The notes under the pieces were generated by a model. That model saw only the letters and a list, made by a program, of their open reading frames with translations. It was not told the DNA's origin and searched no databases. Below are positions 1 to 7,892 of a DNA stretch of 64,000 nucleotides, piece after piece (within the stretch, counting starts at the first letter, position 1; each line of letters begins with the position of its first letter). A program made the position numbers and the translations under genes. The stretch is from Bacteroidota bacterium (GTDB lineage Bacteria > Bacteroidota > Bacteroidia > Bacteroidales > JACABE01): contig JAPLDQ010000030.1 of NCBI GenBank assembly GCA_026391675.1, positions 1 to 64,000 on the forward strand. Reading direction: 5' to 3'.

Positions 1-90
1 AATGCTAAAATCAAAGCGTTTAGAGCTTCTTTTAGAGGGGTAAGAAATATCTCTTTTTTCTTGTTCAGATTAGCTAATATTTTTGCCTAA
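1..90 (+). CDS. C-terminal end of a probable transposase (partial)
   Basis: The frame is open from base 1 to a TAA at 88-90 and gives 29 residues, rich in Arg and Phe (contains FRGVRNISFFLFRLANIFA). The pattern resembles the C-terminus of DDE transposases common in Bacteroidota (ISL3/ISAon1-like), but this is from memory of the family look and only the tail is present. A sequence 11 bases after the stop (101-123) recurs almost exactly at 7206-7228, which fits it being the right end of an insertion sequence. The element itself lies to the left of the window. It could also be another basic protein tail. Confidence 0.45.
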   Translation, partial: NAKIKAFRASFRGVRNISFFLFRLANIFA

Positions 91-100
91 ATAAATTAAC

Positions 101-123
101 TCCTCAACTTTTCGTCTTGATCC
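101..123. repeat. Putative insertion-sequence right end, copy 1
   Basis: This 23-base stretch matches 7206-7228 at 21 of 23 positions in the same orientation; both begin TCCTCAACTTTTCGT. It starts 10 bases after the stop codon of the transposase-like tail, where a terminal inverted repeat would be expected. The left end of the element is outside the window, so the inverted-repeat partner cannot be checked. Confidence 0.4.
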
Positions 124-179
124 GTAATTATAGATTAATATAATTGAATAATAATATCTTTAAAATAATGAAATAATAA

Positions 180-218
180 AAAAGCCTGTAATCTTTATTG
201 TCAGATATACAGGCTTTT
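180..218. terminator. Bidirectional rho-independent terminator
   Basis: An 11-bp perfect stem, AAAAGCCTGTA at 180-190 pairing with TACAGGCTTTT at 208-218, encloses a 17-base loop. The A-rich and T-rich flanks would give U tracts on both strands. It lies between a plus-strand transposase tail and the minus-strand fabI run, but nearly 400 bases past the fabI stop. Confidence 0.65.
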
Positions 219-564
219 ATCAATTGAATAAATTAATTATTCATATCTCCGTCAGGAAAAATATACAATTAAAGAATTAACTTTAATTGAAACAAAACTT
301 CATAAATTTTACTTTTTCTTGAATTAATTTAATTAGTATTAAATTTATAAATATTAAAAAACTTGTAATCTCCCGATTATAGTTTTTAGCAATTAACTTT
401 ATTCAGTTAGTAATACAAATATACATCAAAAAATCCTAATATTTATATTTTAACAAAATAATTTTCAACAAATAATTTTATTTATTTACAAACAATTGAG
501 GATAAATATAATACATTCCGGAAAGAGGTATTTTATTTTTTTAGATTAGAAAATTTCTCTTAAA

Positions 565-603
565 AGGGATTCAATAATTTAATAATTCAACAAATCACCA
601 AAT
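565..603. other. fabI 3' flank and start of its stop codon context
   Basis: Read on the fabI sense strand, the sequence just after the TAA carries only a weak two-copy AATTATTAA-like duplication further on. It is noted because six other genes in this window have clear tandem repeats at their stop codons. This one is too degenerate to count. Confidence 0.2.
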
Positions 604-1467
604 TTATTTGATAACTCCCCTGATTTTATCAGCTATATCGCAGTCGCACTCATCAAAACTCTTGTTGTACTGTAACATGGCCTGCTGGCTCATACCCATG
701 CTTGAGAAACCTCCATCGTGGTAGAGGTTTTGCATGGTTACCTTACGGGTTAAGTCTGAAAATAGGGTAATACAGAAATCAGCACATTCATCGGCAGTAC
801 CATTACCCAGTGGCGACATACGTTCTGTGAAATCCATCAGTCCGTCTATGCCTTTTACACCGCTACCGGCTGTTGTTAGGGTAGGGGATTGGGAAATGGT
901 ATTAACACGTACTTTTTTCTCGCGTCCGTAAATGTATCCAAAACTACGGGCTATTGATTCAAGAGCTGCCTTAGCATCAGCCATATCATTGTATTCGAAA
1001 AGTGTGCGCTGTGCAGCTATATAAGATAATGCCAGTACAGAACCCCATTCGTTGATGGCATCCATTTTCTTGGCAACCTGCATTACTTTGTGAAAGGAAA
1101 TTGCAGAAATATCCATTGTTTTCTGGTAATAATCATAATCCAAATTATCATAAGGAAGTTTTTTCCTTACGTTGGGTGACATTCCAATGGAGTGTAATAC
1201 AAAATCTACTTTACCACCCAATATTTCCATGGATTGTGTAAAAAGGTTTTCTATATCAGCAACACTTGTGGCATCAGCAGGAATAAGCTTTGAATTGCAT
1301 TTTACAGCCAGTTCTTCTACTTCACCCAAACGGATAGAAACAGGAGTATTGGTTAATACGAATACAGCGCCTTCATCATGCGCACGTTCAGCCACTTTCC
1401 ATGCTATTGACTTATTGTTCAATGCTCCGAAAATGATTCCTTTTTTCCCTTTTAACAGATTGTACAT
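604..1467 (-). CDS. fabI: Enoyl-[acyl-carrier-protein] reductase (FabI type)
   Basis: The 287-residue protein is a short-chain dehydrogenase-type enoyl-ACP reductase, which uses NAD(P)H for the last reduction of each fatty acid elongation round in the cytoplasm. The N-terminus has the atypical FabI nucleotide-binding pattern (GALNNKSIAW, about residues 15-24). The FabI catalytic arrangement of Tyr, six residues, then Lys is visible in EYNDMADAKAALE, and the segment LHSIGMSP is typical of the family. Length fits Bacteroidota FabI. It lies 133 bases downstream of recN on the same strand, with a tandem repeat in the gap, and no TAnnTTTG box was found directly upstream, so it may be read from the recN side. 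Confidence 0.93.
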   Translation of the reverse strand: MYNLLKGKKGIIFGALNNKSIAWKVAERAHDEGAVFVLTNTPVSIRLGEVEELAVKCNSKLIPADATSVADIENLFTQSMEILGGKVDFVLHSIGMSPNVRKKLPYDNLDYDYYQKTMDISAISFHKVMQVAKKMDAINEWGSVLALSYIAAQRTLFEYNDMADAKAALESIARSFGYIYGREKKVRVNTISQSPTLTTAGSGVKGIDGLMDFTERMSPLGNGTADECADFCITLFSDLTRKVTMQNLYHDGGFSSMGMSQQAMLQYNKSFDECDCDIADKIRGVIK

Positions 1468-1564
1468 AACTTTGATTTTTGATTTTTACTTGCTATTCAA
1501 CTATTTCAATATTTTTTCACCTCTAAGAAACAAAGACTACCAATCCTTACTATGAAAATTAACT

Positions 1565-1603
1565 TTAAGTACTCTATGTATTCTAAGTACTCCAAGTACT
1601 CTA
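1565..1603 (-). repeat. 9-bp tandem repeat starting at the recN stop codon
   Basis: On the recN sense strand the TAG stop (1601-1603) is followed by four 9-base units: AGTACTTGG, AGTACTTAG, AATACATAG and AGTACTTAA. The units themselves resemble the stop codon and its context. It belongs to the group of stop-codon-anchored tandem repeats seen at five other genes in this window (see findings). The unit length differs between loci. Confidence 0.75.
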
Positions 1604-3256
1604 ATTCCGCATTAATTCCTTAGCATTTTCCATTGCTGAAATTGTTACATTTTCATTACTCAGCATTTTGGCAATTTCTATTATTTTTTCTTCTCCGTTT
1701 AATTGTTTTATCAATGAAAGTGTTCTTTTATCGTCTGTTTGTTTTGTGACAAAATAGTGTACATCAGCTTTGGCAGCAATTTGAGGTAAATGAGTTATGG
1801 CAATCAATTGCATATCTGCAGCCATTTTTTTCATAATCAAACCGACTTTACCGGCGATGTCACCCGATACTCCACTGTCAATTTCATCAAAAATAACAGT
1901 CGGAAGCATATTTTGTTTAGAAATGATGGATTTTATTGCCAGCATCAGCCTTGATAATTCGCCACCTGATATTACTTTGGAGAGTTCTCTTAATTCCCCG
2001 CCTTTGTTTGCATTGAATAAAAATATTACATCATTGATTCCATTGGTCGAAAAAGCATCAGTTTCAGATAATGCAATCTTTAACACTGCAGTTTCCATGC
2101 CCAGATTAAACAGAATATCTTTTATTGTGGTTTCAATAGTTGGAATAATCTGTTTACGTTTTTGGCATAGTGTAGTTGAAATTTCTTTTACCTTATTATA
2201 TTGCTGCTGCAATAGTTTTTCGGTAACCAGGATTTTATCTTCAAATGAGGCTATCAGTAACAATTCATCCGAAATTTTATTGTAAATTTCAATAAGTTCT
2301 GTAACAGTATTTACACTGTGTTTCTTTTCCAGACGATAGATTAAATCGAGCCGTTGGGTGAGTTGTTCCAGCATAGCAGCATCAAAGTTGACTTTTTCTT
2401 CAATTGTTTCTGCTTCGTTACCAATATCTTTGAGTTCGATAATACAACTTTGCAAACGCACTGCTATTTCTTTTATCTGAGGGTGATAGGTCACAATTTT
2501 GCTGATTTGTGATTGTAATTCATTGAGTTGAGCCAACACATTAATTTCGGATTGTGAAATGGTTGCAATAGTTTTAAACAAAGCTGTTTTTATTTCTTCG
2601 GCATTGTTCTGCAGCTCCAGTTCTTTGGTGATTTCTTCCTCTTCTTCAGCTTTTAACGCAGCATTATCCAGTTCATCAAATAAAAATTGCAGATAATCGC
2701 GGTTGGTATTGGCAAGCTTTTCTTTTTCCTTTAAATCAGCCAATTCATGCTTTAACTCCTGATATAGCCTGAATTCCTGAGTGTATTGTTTTAACAATTC
2801 ACTGTTTCCGGCCATATTATCTACTACAGCCATCTGAAATTCAGAATTATTAAGCGTAAGCGCGTTATGCTGGGAATGGATATCAACCAATCTTTCGCCA
2901 ATTTCCTTGAGTTGCATGAGATTTACGGGAGTATCGTTTATAAAAGCCCTGGATTTGCCGTTTGGTGTAATTTCTCTTCTTAAAATACAGGGATTTTCAT
3001 TGTCCAGTTCATTGGATGCGAAAAAATCATTCAGCATAATTTTGCTGATATCGAAGCTGCCTTCGACTATACATTTTGTAGATTTATTCAGCAATACAGC
3101 TGTATCAGCCCGTTGTCCCAATATTAAAGATACTGCACCAATTATGATGGATTTCCCGGCACCTGTTTCTCCGGTAATTACCGAAAAACCTGAAGATAAG
3201 TTAATATCCAGCTTTTCTATAAGGGCATAATTTTCAATATATAAATGTGACAGCAT
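1601..3256 (-). CDS. recN: DNA repair protein RecN
   Basis: This 551-residue SMC-like ATPase acts in double-strand break repair. A Walker A motif GETGAGKS sits at residues 29-36, right after the family N-terminus (LSHLYIENYALIEKL). A long central region rich in Glu, Lys and Leu fits the coiled coil, and the C-terminal part carries the ABC signature (ISGGELSRL) and Walker B (VIFDEIDSGVSG). Length is normal for RecN. A TAnnTTTG box lies 21 bases upstream of the ATG. In the same direction upstream are porD and coaBC, the usual Bacteroidota neighbourhood. Confidence 0.96.
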   Translation of the reverse strand: MLSHLYIENYALIEKLDINLSSGFSVITGETGAGKSIIIGAVSLILGQRADTAVLLNKSTKCIVEGSFDISKIMLNDFFASNELDNENPCILRREITPNGKSRAFINDTPVNLMQLKEIGERLVDIHSQHNALTLNNSEFQMAVVDNMAGNSELLKQYTQEFRLYQELKHELADLKEKEKLANTNRDYLQFLFDELDNAALKAEEEEEITKELELQNNAEEIKTALFKTIATISQSEINVLAQLNELQSQISKIVTYHPQIKEIAVRLQSCIIELKDIGNEAETIEEKVNFDAAMLEQLTQRLDLIYRLEKKHSVNTVTELIEIYNKISDELLLIASFEDKILVTEKLLQQQYNKVKEISTTLCQKRKQIIPTIETTIKDILFNLGMETAVLKIALSETDAFSTNGINDVIFLFNANKGGELRELSKVISGGELSRLMLAIKSIISKQNMLPTVIFDEIDSGVSGDIAGKVGLIMKKMAADMQLIAITHLPQIAAKADVHYFVTKQTDDKRTLSLIKQLNGEEKIIEIAKMLSNENVTISAMENAKELMRN

Positions 3257-3277
3257 TTAATCAGATTTGATAGTACA

Positions 3278-3285
3278 CAAAGATA
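3278..3285 (-). promoter_or_regulatory. -7 promoter box for recN
   Basis: The minus strand reads TATCTTTG, a full match to the Bacteroidota -7 consensus TAnnTTTG. With the start site expected about five bases further on, the recN leader would be under 20 nucleotides. Confidence 0.6.
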
Positions 3286-3378
3286 AAAAAAGAAAATTTA
3301 AGAAGTGAAATTTTTTTATAGGATGTGGAATAATAAATTTTTACTTTTCGAATGAAATTCTCAAAAATAAAATTATAA

Positions 3379-4278
3379 CTAGTTTTTATTCAGCATTCCC
3401 TGATATTTGCTCGCATTAGCCGGGTCTACTTCAATCAGATTATTGATAACCTTTACTTTATCCTGCTGTGCTGCTTTTGAGAAGATATTAATAATTTCAT
3501 CTGATTTAGCGCCCATAAATAGCTGAATACTGTATAAACCAGGTTTTTCTCTATATGCTTTCTTGAGTAAATCAATGCTTTCAGCTATGGCTGTTCTTCC
3601 TGTTTCCAGATTATCATACATAGCATCCAGGCCTAAGCGATGATATCTGTAACTTGCCTGACGTACTGAATTATAGGCACTGTTTAATAAATTTTCAATA
3701 ATCCAATAGCGGTTTTTCTGGCTTTCAAAGGATTTCCAGCCCTTTTCAGGCGCATTTTGTGCCAGATTAACAATGTTTTGTGCTTTTTCAAAATAAGGAG
3801 AACCACCATACAATGAATAAGAATCAAAATCAATTCCCAGGAAAGTATAACAATAGAAGGCAACCACTGCAGTAAGGTTGGATGTAAATGAGTTTTCAAC
3901 AAAATCCAGGGTTTGAAATTCTGTATATTTAAACTGAAAATCATTATCTACAAAGTTGAGCATAACAGTATTATAGGAAGTATGGAAAATGGGTCGTCTG
4001 AGCTGGATGTTAATGGTGCCTTTGAATTCATCCTGACTTATTCTTTCACTAACAACAATAATGATACTGCATTCAATACGTTCTTCCGGTTTAAATGAAT
4101 AATTGGTCCATGTTCTGTTATTAATAAATTCATAAAGCGCAGTTCTTAAATTATCATAAACACTACGATCCGTTCCCTGAATCTGAGGTGCAGAAACCTG
4201 AACATTACAATTAAATTCCTGTGCAAATGTTAAAACCGGTAGTAAGAAAAGAAGTATATTAAAAATAAATTTTCTCAT
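3379..4278 (-). CDS. porD: DUF4835 / PorD-like type IX secretion accessory protein
   Basis: This 299-residue protein has an N-terminal signal peptide (MRKFIFNILLFLLPVLTFAQ) followed by the family start EFNCNVQVSAPQIQGTDRSVY. The features match DUF4835, a Bacteroidota-restricted family for which the name PorD is used in the context of the type IX secretion system. The molecular role is not settled. Its stop is 122 bases before recN and its start is 6 bases after coaBC, the conserved coaBC-porD-recN order. The symbol rests on family recognition and gene order rather than on a catalytic motif. Confidence 0.8.
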   Translation of the reverse strand: MRKFIFNILLFLLPVLTFAQEFNCNVQVSAPQIQGTDRSVYDNLRTALYEFINNRTWTNYSFKPEERIECSIIIVVSERISQDEFKGTINIQLRRPIFHTSYNTVMLNFVDNDFQFKYTEFQTLDFVENSFTSNLTAVVAFYCYTFLGIDFDSYSLYGGSPYFEKAQNIVNLAQNAPEKGWKSFESQKNRYWIIENLLNSAYNSVRQASYRYHRLGLDAMYDNLETGRTAIAESIDLLKKAYREKPGLYSIQLFMGAKSDEIINIFSKAAQQDKVKVINNLIEVDPANASKYQGMLNKN

Positions 4279-4284
4279 AATAAA

Positions 4285-5481
4285 TTATTGAATGTTAAGC
4301 ACATAATTGATAATATCCCTGGCGATTTCAGTTTTAGGTTTTTTATCAAAATGCTGTACCTTTCCTTTTTTGTCAAAAATACTAACTTTATTTGTATCAT
4401 GAGCAAAACCTGCACCTTTATCTTTCAGGGAATTTAAAACGATAAAATCAAGGTTTTTATTATGCAGCTTTTTTAATGCATTATCAGTTTCGTTATTGGT
4501 TTCGAGTGCAAACCCAATAAGTATCTGTTTTTTTGTTTTAAGTTTTCCTAATTCAGCAAGAATATCAGTGGTTGGTGTAAGTTCCAACGTAGTATTTCCT
4601 TTTGATTTTTTTATTTTTTTTTCAGCCGGTTTGCTTATGGTATAATCTGCAACAGCTGCAGCCATTATAATAATATCAGCATTTTTATAAAATTGCTTAC
4701 AGGCAAGATGCATTTCATTCGCTGTAACAATATTAATCCGTTCTATTAAGGGATTATGTGTGGAAATAGCTACGGGTCCGCAAATTAAGGTTACATGAGC
4801 ACCAAGCTCAGCTGCTGCTTCTGCCAATGCAAAGCCCATTTTACCTGAAGAATGATTCCCGATAAAACGGACAGGGTCAATTGCTTCATACGTTGGGCCT
4901 GCGGTAATCATAACATGTTTACCTCTCAGAACAGCTTTGCTTTCGAGAAAAGATTCAATGTATTTAATAATTTTTTCAGGCTCTTCCATACGACCATTGC
5001 CTTCATAACCGCAAGCAAGGTCGCCTGTAGTGGAGTTGATAAAATGTACGCCCTTGGCTTCCAGGTATGCCATATTAAGCTGAACGCTATAATGATCAAA
5101 CATTTTGGTATTCATGGCCGGAGCAATAAATATTTCTTTATTGAATGCCAGAAATGAAGTGGATAAGGCATCATCTGCTATTCCATTGGCAAATTTGCCG
5201 ATAATATTAGCAGTAGCAGGTGCAATAACAAATATATCGGCCCAGTCGGTTAAAGCAATATGTTCAGTTGAATAGTCATTCTGTTCAGCAAAAACATGAT
5301 CATAAACTTTATTTTTTGATAAGGTTTCAAGTGTAACTTTTCCAATAAACTGAAGGGCATTGGGCGTAACTACTACTTTTACTTCAGCACCGGCCTTAAC
5401 AAACATTCTGATAAGATAAGCCGATTTATAAGCGGCTATTCCTCCGCTTATTCCAAGTAGTATTTTTTTTGCATTCAGCAT
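4285..5481 (-). CDS. coaBC: Bifunctional phosphopantothenoylcysteine decarboxylase/phosphopantothenate-cysteine ligase
   Basis: This 398-residue enzyme carries out two steps of coenzyme A synthesis: it joins cysteine to 4'-phosphopantothenate, then decarboxylates the product. The N-terminal CoaC flavoprotein domain shows GISGGIAAYK, the catalytic His74, the PAMN motif (121-124) and the active-site Cys157 in GDLACGYEGNGRM. The CoaB domain begins near residue 188 with ITAGPTYEAIDPVRFI and continues with NHSSGKMG. A terminator hairpin stands between the upstream rpoZ-like gene and this one, so it may have its own promoter, but no clear box was found. Confidence 0.96.
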   Translation of the reverse strand: MLNAKKILLGISGGIAAYKSAYLIRMFVKAGAEVKVVVTPNALQFIGKVTLETLSKNKVYDHVFAEQNDYSTEHIALTDWADIFVIAPATANIIGKFANGIADDALSTSFLAFNKEIFIAPAMNTKMFDHYSVQLNMAYLEAKGVHFINSTTGDLACGYEGNGRMEEPEKIIKYIESFLESKAVLRGKHVMITAGPTYEAIDPVRFIGNHSSGKMGFALAEAAAELGAHVTLICGPVAISTHNPLIERINIVTANEMHLACKQFYKNADIIIMAAAVADYTISKPAEKKIKKSKGNTTLELTPTTDILAELGKLKTKKQILIGFALETNNETDNALKKLHNKNLDFIVLNSLKDKGAGFAHDTNKVSIFDKKGKVQHFDKKPKTEIARDIINYVLNIQ

Positions 5482-5500
5482 TTTATGAAATTGTATTAAA

Positions 5501-5543
5501 TAAAAAAAGGTATAAATTTCCTTTGCAGTTCATTTATACCTTT
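5501..5543 (-). terminator. Rho-independent terminator after the bamD-omega pair
   Basis: A 12-bp perfect stem (AAAGGTATAAAT at 5506-5517 with its complement at 5532-5543) is followed on the minus strand by a run of seven T. It sits 18 bases after the omega-like stop codon and just before coaBC, so it should end or attenuate transcripts coming from bamD. Confidence 0.75.
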
Positions 5544-5560
5544 GAATTTATGTTTTAGAA

Positions 5561-5899
5561 TTAAAATTGACTTCCTGAAGCTTCTTTAACAGGATTTCTG
5601 AAATAAATTTTATCGTTCAAAAATTCATTAATAGCCAATAAAGTCGATTTTGGCAGATGTTCATAGTATTTAGCAACTTCAATTTGTTCTCTGTTTTCGA
5701 AAATTTCCTCTAAATTGTCATTTGGAGTTGCAAACTCAAGAATTTTACTATGAAGCTCTTCTTTAATTTCAGTTGAAATTTGATTAGCTCTTTTTGATAA
5801 AATAGATAAATTCTCGTACACATTGTTTGTGTTTTTGTAAAAATCGGTTGTATTGCGTGTTACAGCAGTAGTTTCCGTTTTTATTTTTTTAAAATCCAT
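5561..5899 (-). CDS. rpoZ: RNA polymerase omega/Rpb6-type subunit, Bacteroidota form
   Basis: The 112-residue acidic protein matches the Bacteroidota omega/Rpb6-like family: a start of MDFKKIKTETTAVTRNT, a helix with SKRANQISTEIKEEL, and the segment YEHLPKSTLLAINEFL. Omega helps assemble and stabilise RNA polymerase. Placement between bamD and coaBC is the standard order for this family in the phylum. The bamD stop is 14 bases upstream, so the two are probably cotranscribed. The call relies on family appearance and context, since omega proteins have few diagnostic residues. Confidence 0.82.
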   Translation of the reverse strand: MDFKKIKTETTAVTRNTTDFYKNTNNVYENLSILSKRANQISTEIKEELHSKILEFATPNDNLEEIFENREQIEVAKYYEHLPKSTLLAINEFLNDKIYFRNPVKEASGSQF

Positions 5900-5913
5900 G
5901 GTTATATATATAA

Positions 5914-6711
5914 TTAATTGTTTACGTAAATGGCTGTAGCTTTGTTATAAAAATCAGTTGCATCATTTTTATACTTTGTTTCAGGGAAAGCATTAATCAA
6001 TGCATTGTATGCATCTATAACAGATTTATAACGTTCTTGTTGCTTTTCTTCTATACTATTTTTAGCATAGTAAAAATTTGATCTCACAACATAATACATA
6101 ATCTCCTCGCGATAGGAAGTTTCAGGGAAATCCTTTAAGATATTTGTAAAAGCAATTTGAGCTGCATTATAAGATTCAGTTTTATAATATAATTTGGCAA
6201 TTTCAAAAGCTTTTAAAATAAGTTTGGCGCGTAAATTATCGATTAATTTATTGGCTTCAGTAACTTTATCACTTTTTGGATAGGCATTGATAAATAGCTG
6301 TAATTCCTTTAATGCTTCATGTGTACTTGTCTGGTCCAGAGTATAAGCCGGTGAATCAAGATATTTGCTGTAAGCACTCATATAAAAGCATTCTTCAGCA
6401 TATTTGCTGTTAGGAAAAATTTTAGCAAAATTTTTAAAATGATAACTGGCTACAATATAATCGCTTTGACCGTAATAGCAGTAAGCATAGTAATAATGAA
6501 TCTTCTCAGCTTCTTCTTTACCCCTGTAAACGGCTATTACATTGTCAAATAATTGTAAAGCACGGTAATAGTCATGTTTTTCGTAGCATTTAATGGCCAA
6601 TTCAAGTTGTTTGGCATAATCAGAACTTTTAAGTAAGCGCTGATATTTGCTGCATGAACTAAACTGAAATAAAGCAATTACAAAAACGAAGTATAGCAGT
6701 TTTTTTATCAT
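5914..6711 (-). CDS. bamD: Outer membrane assembly lipoprotein BamD
   Basis: This 265-residue lipoprotein belongs to the BAM complex, which inserts beta-barrel proteins into the outer membrane. The signal peptide ends in a lipobox (FSSC, lipidated Cys20). The mature part is made of TPR-like helical pairs, for example YYRALQLFDNVIAVYRG and QLFINAYPKSDKVTEA, as in YfiO/BamD. Length fits. A perfect -7 box lies only five bases before the ATG, so the message may be leaderless. Confidence 0.9.
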   Translation of the reverse strand: MIKKLLYFVFVIALFQFSSCSKYQRLLKSSDYAKQLELAIKCYEKHDYYRALQLFDNVIAVYRGKEEAEKIHYYYAYCYYGQSDYIVASYHFKNFAKIFPNSKYAEECFYMSAYSKYLDSPAYTLDQTSTHEALKELQLFINAYPKSDKVTEANKLIDNLRAKLILKAFEIAKLYYKTESYNAAQIAFTNILKDFPETSYREEIMYYVVRSNFYYAKNSIEEKQQERYKSVIDAYNALINAFPETKYKNDATDFYNKATAIYVNN

Positions 6712-6715
6712 TGTG

Positions 6716-6723
6716 CAAAATTA
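6716..6723 (-). promoter_or_regulatory. -7 promoter box almost on the bamD start codon
   Basis: The minus strand reads TAATTTTG, a full TAnnTTTG match, ending five bases before the bamD ATG. If the start site is four to five bases after the box, as in Bacteroidota promoters, transcription would begin at or next to the start codon. Confidence 0.45.
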
Positions 6724-6851
6724 ATTTTTTTTACCGATATATGAAACGAATTTTCTAAAGAATTATTATTAAATGTTAAAAATGAGGGTGCAAAATTGAT
6801 TTTTACATAATAAGTGATCAATCTGAAAAGGTTAAGGTTTAATTTTTTTAT

Positions 6852-6877
6852 GTTCTTTTGTCATGAAACAAAAGAAC
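6852..6877. repeat. Inverted repeat (hairpin)
   Basis: GTTCTTTTGT at 6852-6861 pairs perfectly with ACAAAAGAAC at 6868-6877 around a six-base loop, followed by an A-rich stretch. It could be a terminator for minus-strand reading or the core of an intergenic repeat family. Only one copy is in this window. Confidence 0.55.
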
Positions 6878-7205
6878 GAAAAATTCTAGTCTGCAAATCC
6901 TTTACTTCAAATCTACGCTTTTTAAATACCAGCGCAATACAAGCCGTAGCGAAAAAAAACTTTATTGCATTTATGTTTCCTTTTAATTTCGCTATCTTCT
7001 GTATTGCTTGCGCAAGGCCACCGCTATTTAAAAAGTTTGATTTGTAGCGTAAAGTATTTGAGGACAGTCCTGCTAAGTAAAGAAAATAGTACTTGGAGTA
7101 ACTTAAATAAGGGATTTAATACCTTATCAGTAAAATCTGAGTTATGTGTGCCATTTTTAATTCGCCAAATCACTAAACCGGCATTTTTTCTTGAGAATAT
7201 TTCTA

Positions 7206-7228
7206 TCCTCAACTTTTCGTATTGATTC
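7206..7228. repeat. Putative insertion-sequence right end, copy 2 (solo)
   Basis: This is the same 23-base sequence as 101-123 with two mismatches and the same orientation, without a transposase gene next to it. It ends one base before the pabA stop codon. It may be a remnant of an excised or decayed element. Confidence 0.4.
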
Positions 7229-7229
7229 A

Positions 7230-7808
7230 TTATAAGCTGATCCAGTTTCTGATAATATCAAACCCGAATTTAGTAATATATGATTCCGGGTGAAACTGAA
7301 CACCAACTACATTAAAATGCTTATGCCTTAATGCCATGATTTGGTTTTCCTTATCAGTAGCAGTTATAATAAGGCTTTCAGGGAATTCTACACGACTTAC
7401 TATCCATGAATGATAGCGGCCAGCTACAAAGTTATTGGGGATATTTTTGAAAATATCATTATTCTCATTTGGTAATATATTTGTTTCAGTACCGATTCCA
7501 TGCATAATATCATTCATTTGAATCAATTTTGCACCAAAACATTCGGCTATGGCCTGATGTCCTAGGCATACACCGAGTATTTTTTTTGTCGGAGCAAAAT
7601 TAGCAATCAAATCGCATAATAAACCTGCTTCAGCCGGAATTCCCGGACCCGGTGACAGCAGAAAGCTGTCAAAATCAGCGGCTTCAGCAAAATTTAAGTT
7701 GTCGTTTTTTTGTATGCTATAATCACTCACACCGCATTTTTCAACCAATTGAACAAGGTTGTAGGTAAATGAATCGTAATTGTCTACTATTAATAGTCTT
7801 TTTGTCAT
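7230..7808 (-). CDS. pabA: Anthranilate/aminodeoxychorismate synthase glutamine amidotransferase subunit
   Basis: This class I glutamine amidotransferase (192 residues from the chosen ATG) supplies ammonia from glutamine to a chorismate-using partner (TrpE or PabB). The start is textbook (LLIVDNYDSFTYNLVQ), with LLSPGPGIP, the nucleophile Cys in GVCLGHQAI, and the catalytic His-Glu in GVQFHPES. TrpG and PabA cannot be told apart from sequence alone, and no trpE/pabB lies nearby, so the symbol is a choice between the two. The ATG at 7808 is preferred over 7820, because the family begins there and a promoter box overlaps the longer start. Confidence 0.85.
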   Translation of the reverse strand: MTKRLLIVDNYDSFTYNLVQLVEKCGVSDYSIQKNDNLNFAEAADFDSFLLSPGPGIPAEAGLLCDLIANFAPTKKILGVCLGHQAIAECFGAKLIQMNDIMHGIGTETNILPNENNDIFKNIPNNFVAGRYHSWIVSRVEFPESLIITATDKENQIMALRHKHFNVVGVQFHPESYITKFGFDIIRNWISL

Positions 7809-7817
7809 AGCTATCAG

Positions 7818-7825
7818 CAAACCTA
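7818..7825 (-). promoter_or_regulatory. -7 promoter box for pabA
   Basis: The minus strand reads TAGGTTTG, a full TAnnTTTG match ending ten bases before the chosen start. It covers the alternative upstream ATG, which supports the shorter protein, and predicts a leader of only a few bases. Confidence 0.5.
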
Positions 7826-7869
7826 CGTAAATTTTTATAAAATTGAATTAAAAAGTCGAAAAAAATAAT

Positions 7870-7877
7870 TAGGTTTG
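7870..7877 (+). promoter_or_regulatory. -7 promoter box for the glycosyltransferase operon
   Basis: TAGGTTTG matches TAnnTTTG and lies 16 bases before the first ATG. It sits back to back with the pabA box 45 bases away and overlaps a possible upstream TTG start, which argues for the ATG. Confidence 0.5.
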
Positions 7878-7892
7878 CTTATTATTATTCAG

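Larger units (their letters stand above)
91..603. other. Gene-free AT-rich region
   Basis: No plausible coding frame is visible between the transposase tail and fabI. It holds the IS-end-like sequence at 101-123 and one clear hairpin at 180-218. The rest is very AT-rich and shows no promoter box or repeat that I can support. Confidence 0.6.
6712..7229. other. Gene-free region with hairpin and IS-end-like remnant
   Basis: Several short frames exist here, but none has recognisable protein character. The region holds a 10-bp inverted repeat at 6852-6877 and, at its right edge, a 23-base copy of the putative IS right end seen at 101-123. It may be an eroded mobile element or intergenic repeat lying between bamD and the pabA 3' end. 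Confidence 0.5.

Noticed and set aside
565-603. Stop-anchored repeat at fabI
   Set aside because: Only a weak two-copy similarity is present and it does not start at the stop codon; not counted with the six clear cases.
6814-7230. Overlapping short open frames of 68-86 residues on both strands
   Set aside because: No family character, no signal or domain pattern, no promoter spacing; the region looks like eroded intergenic or mobile-element DNA.
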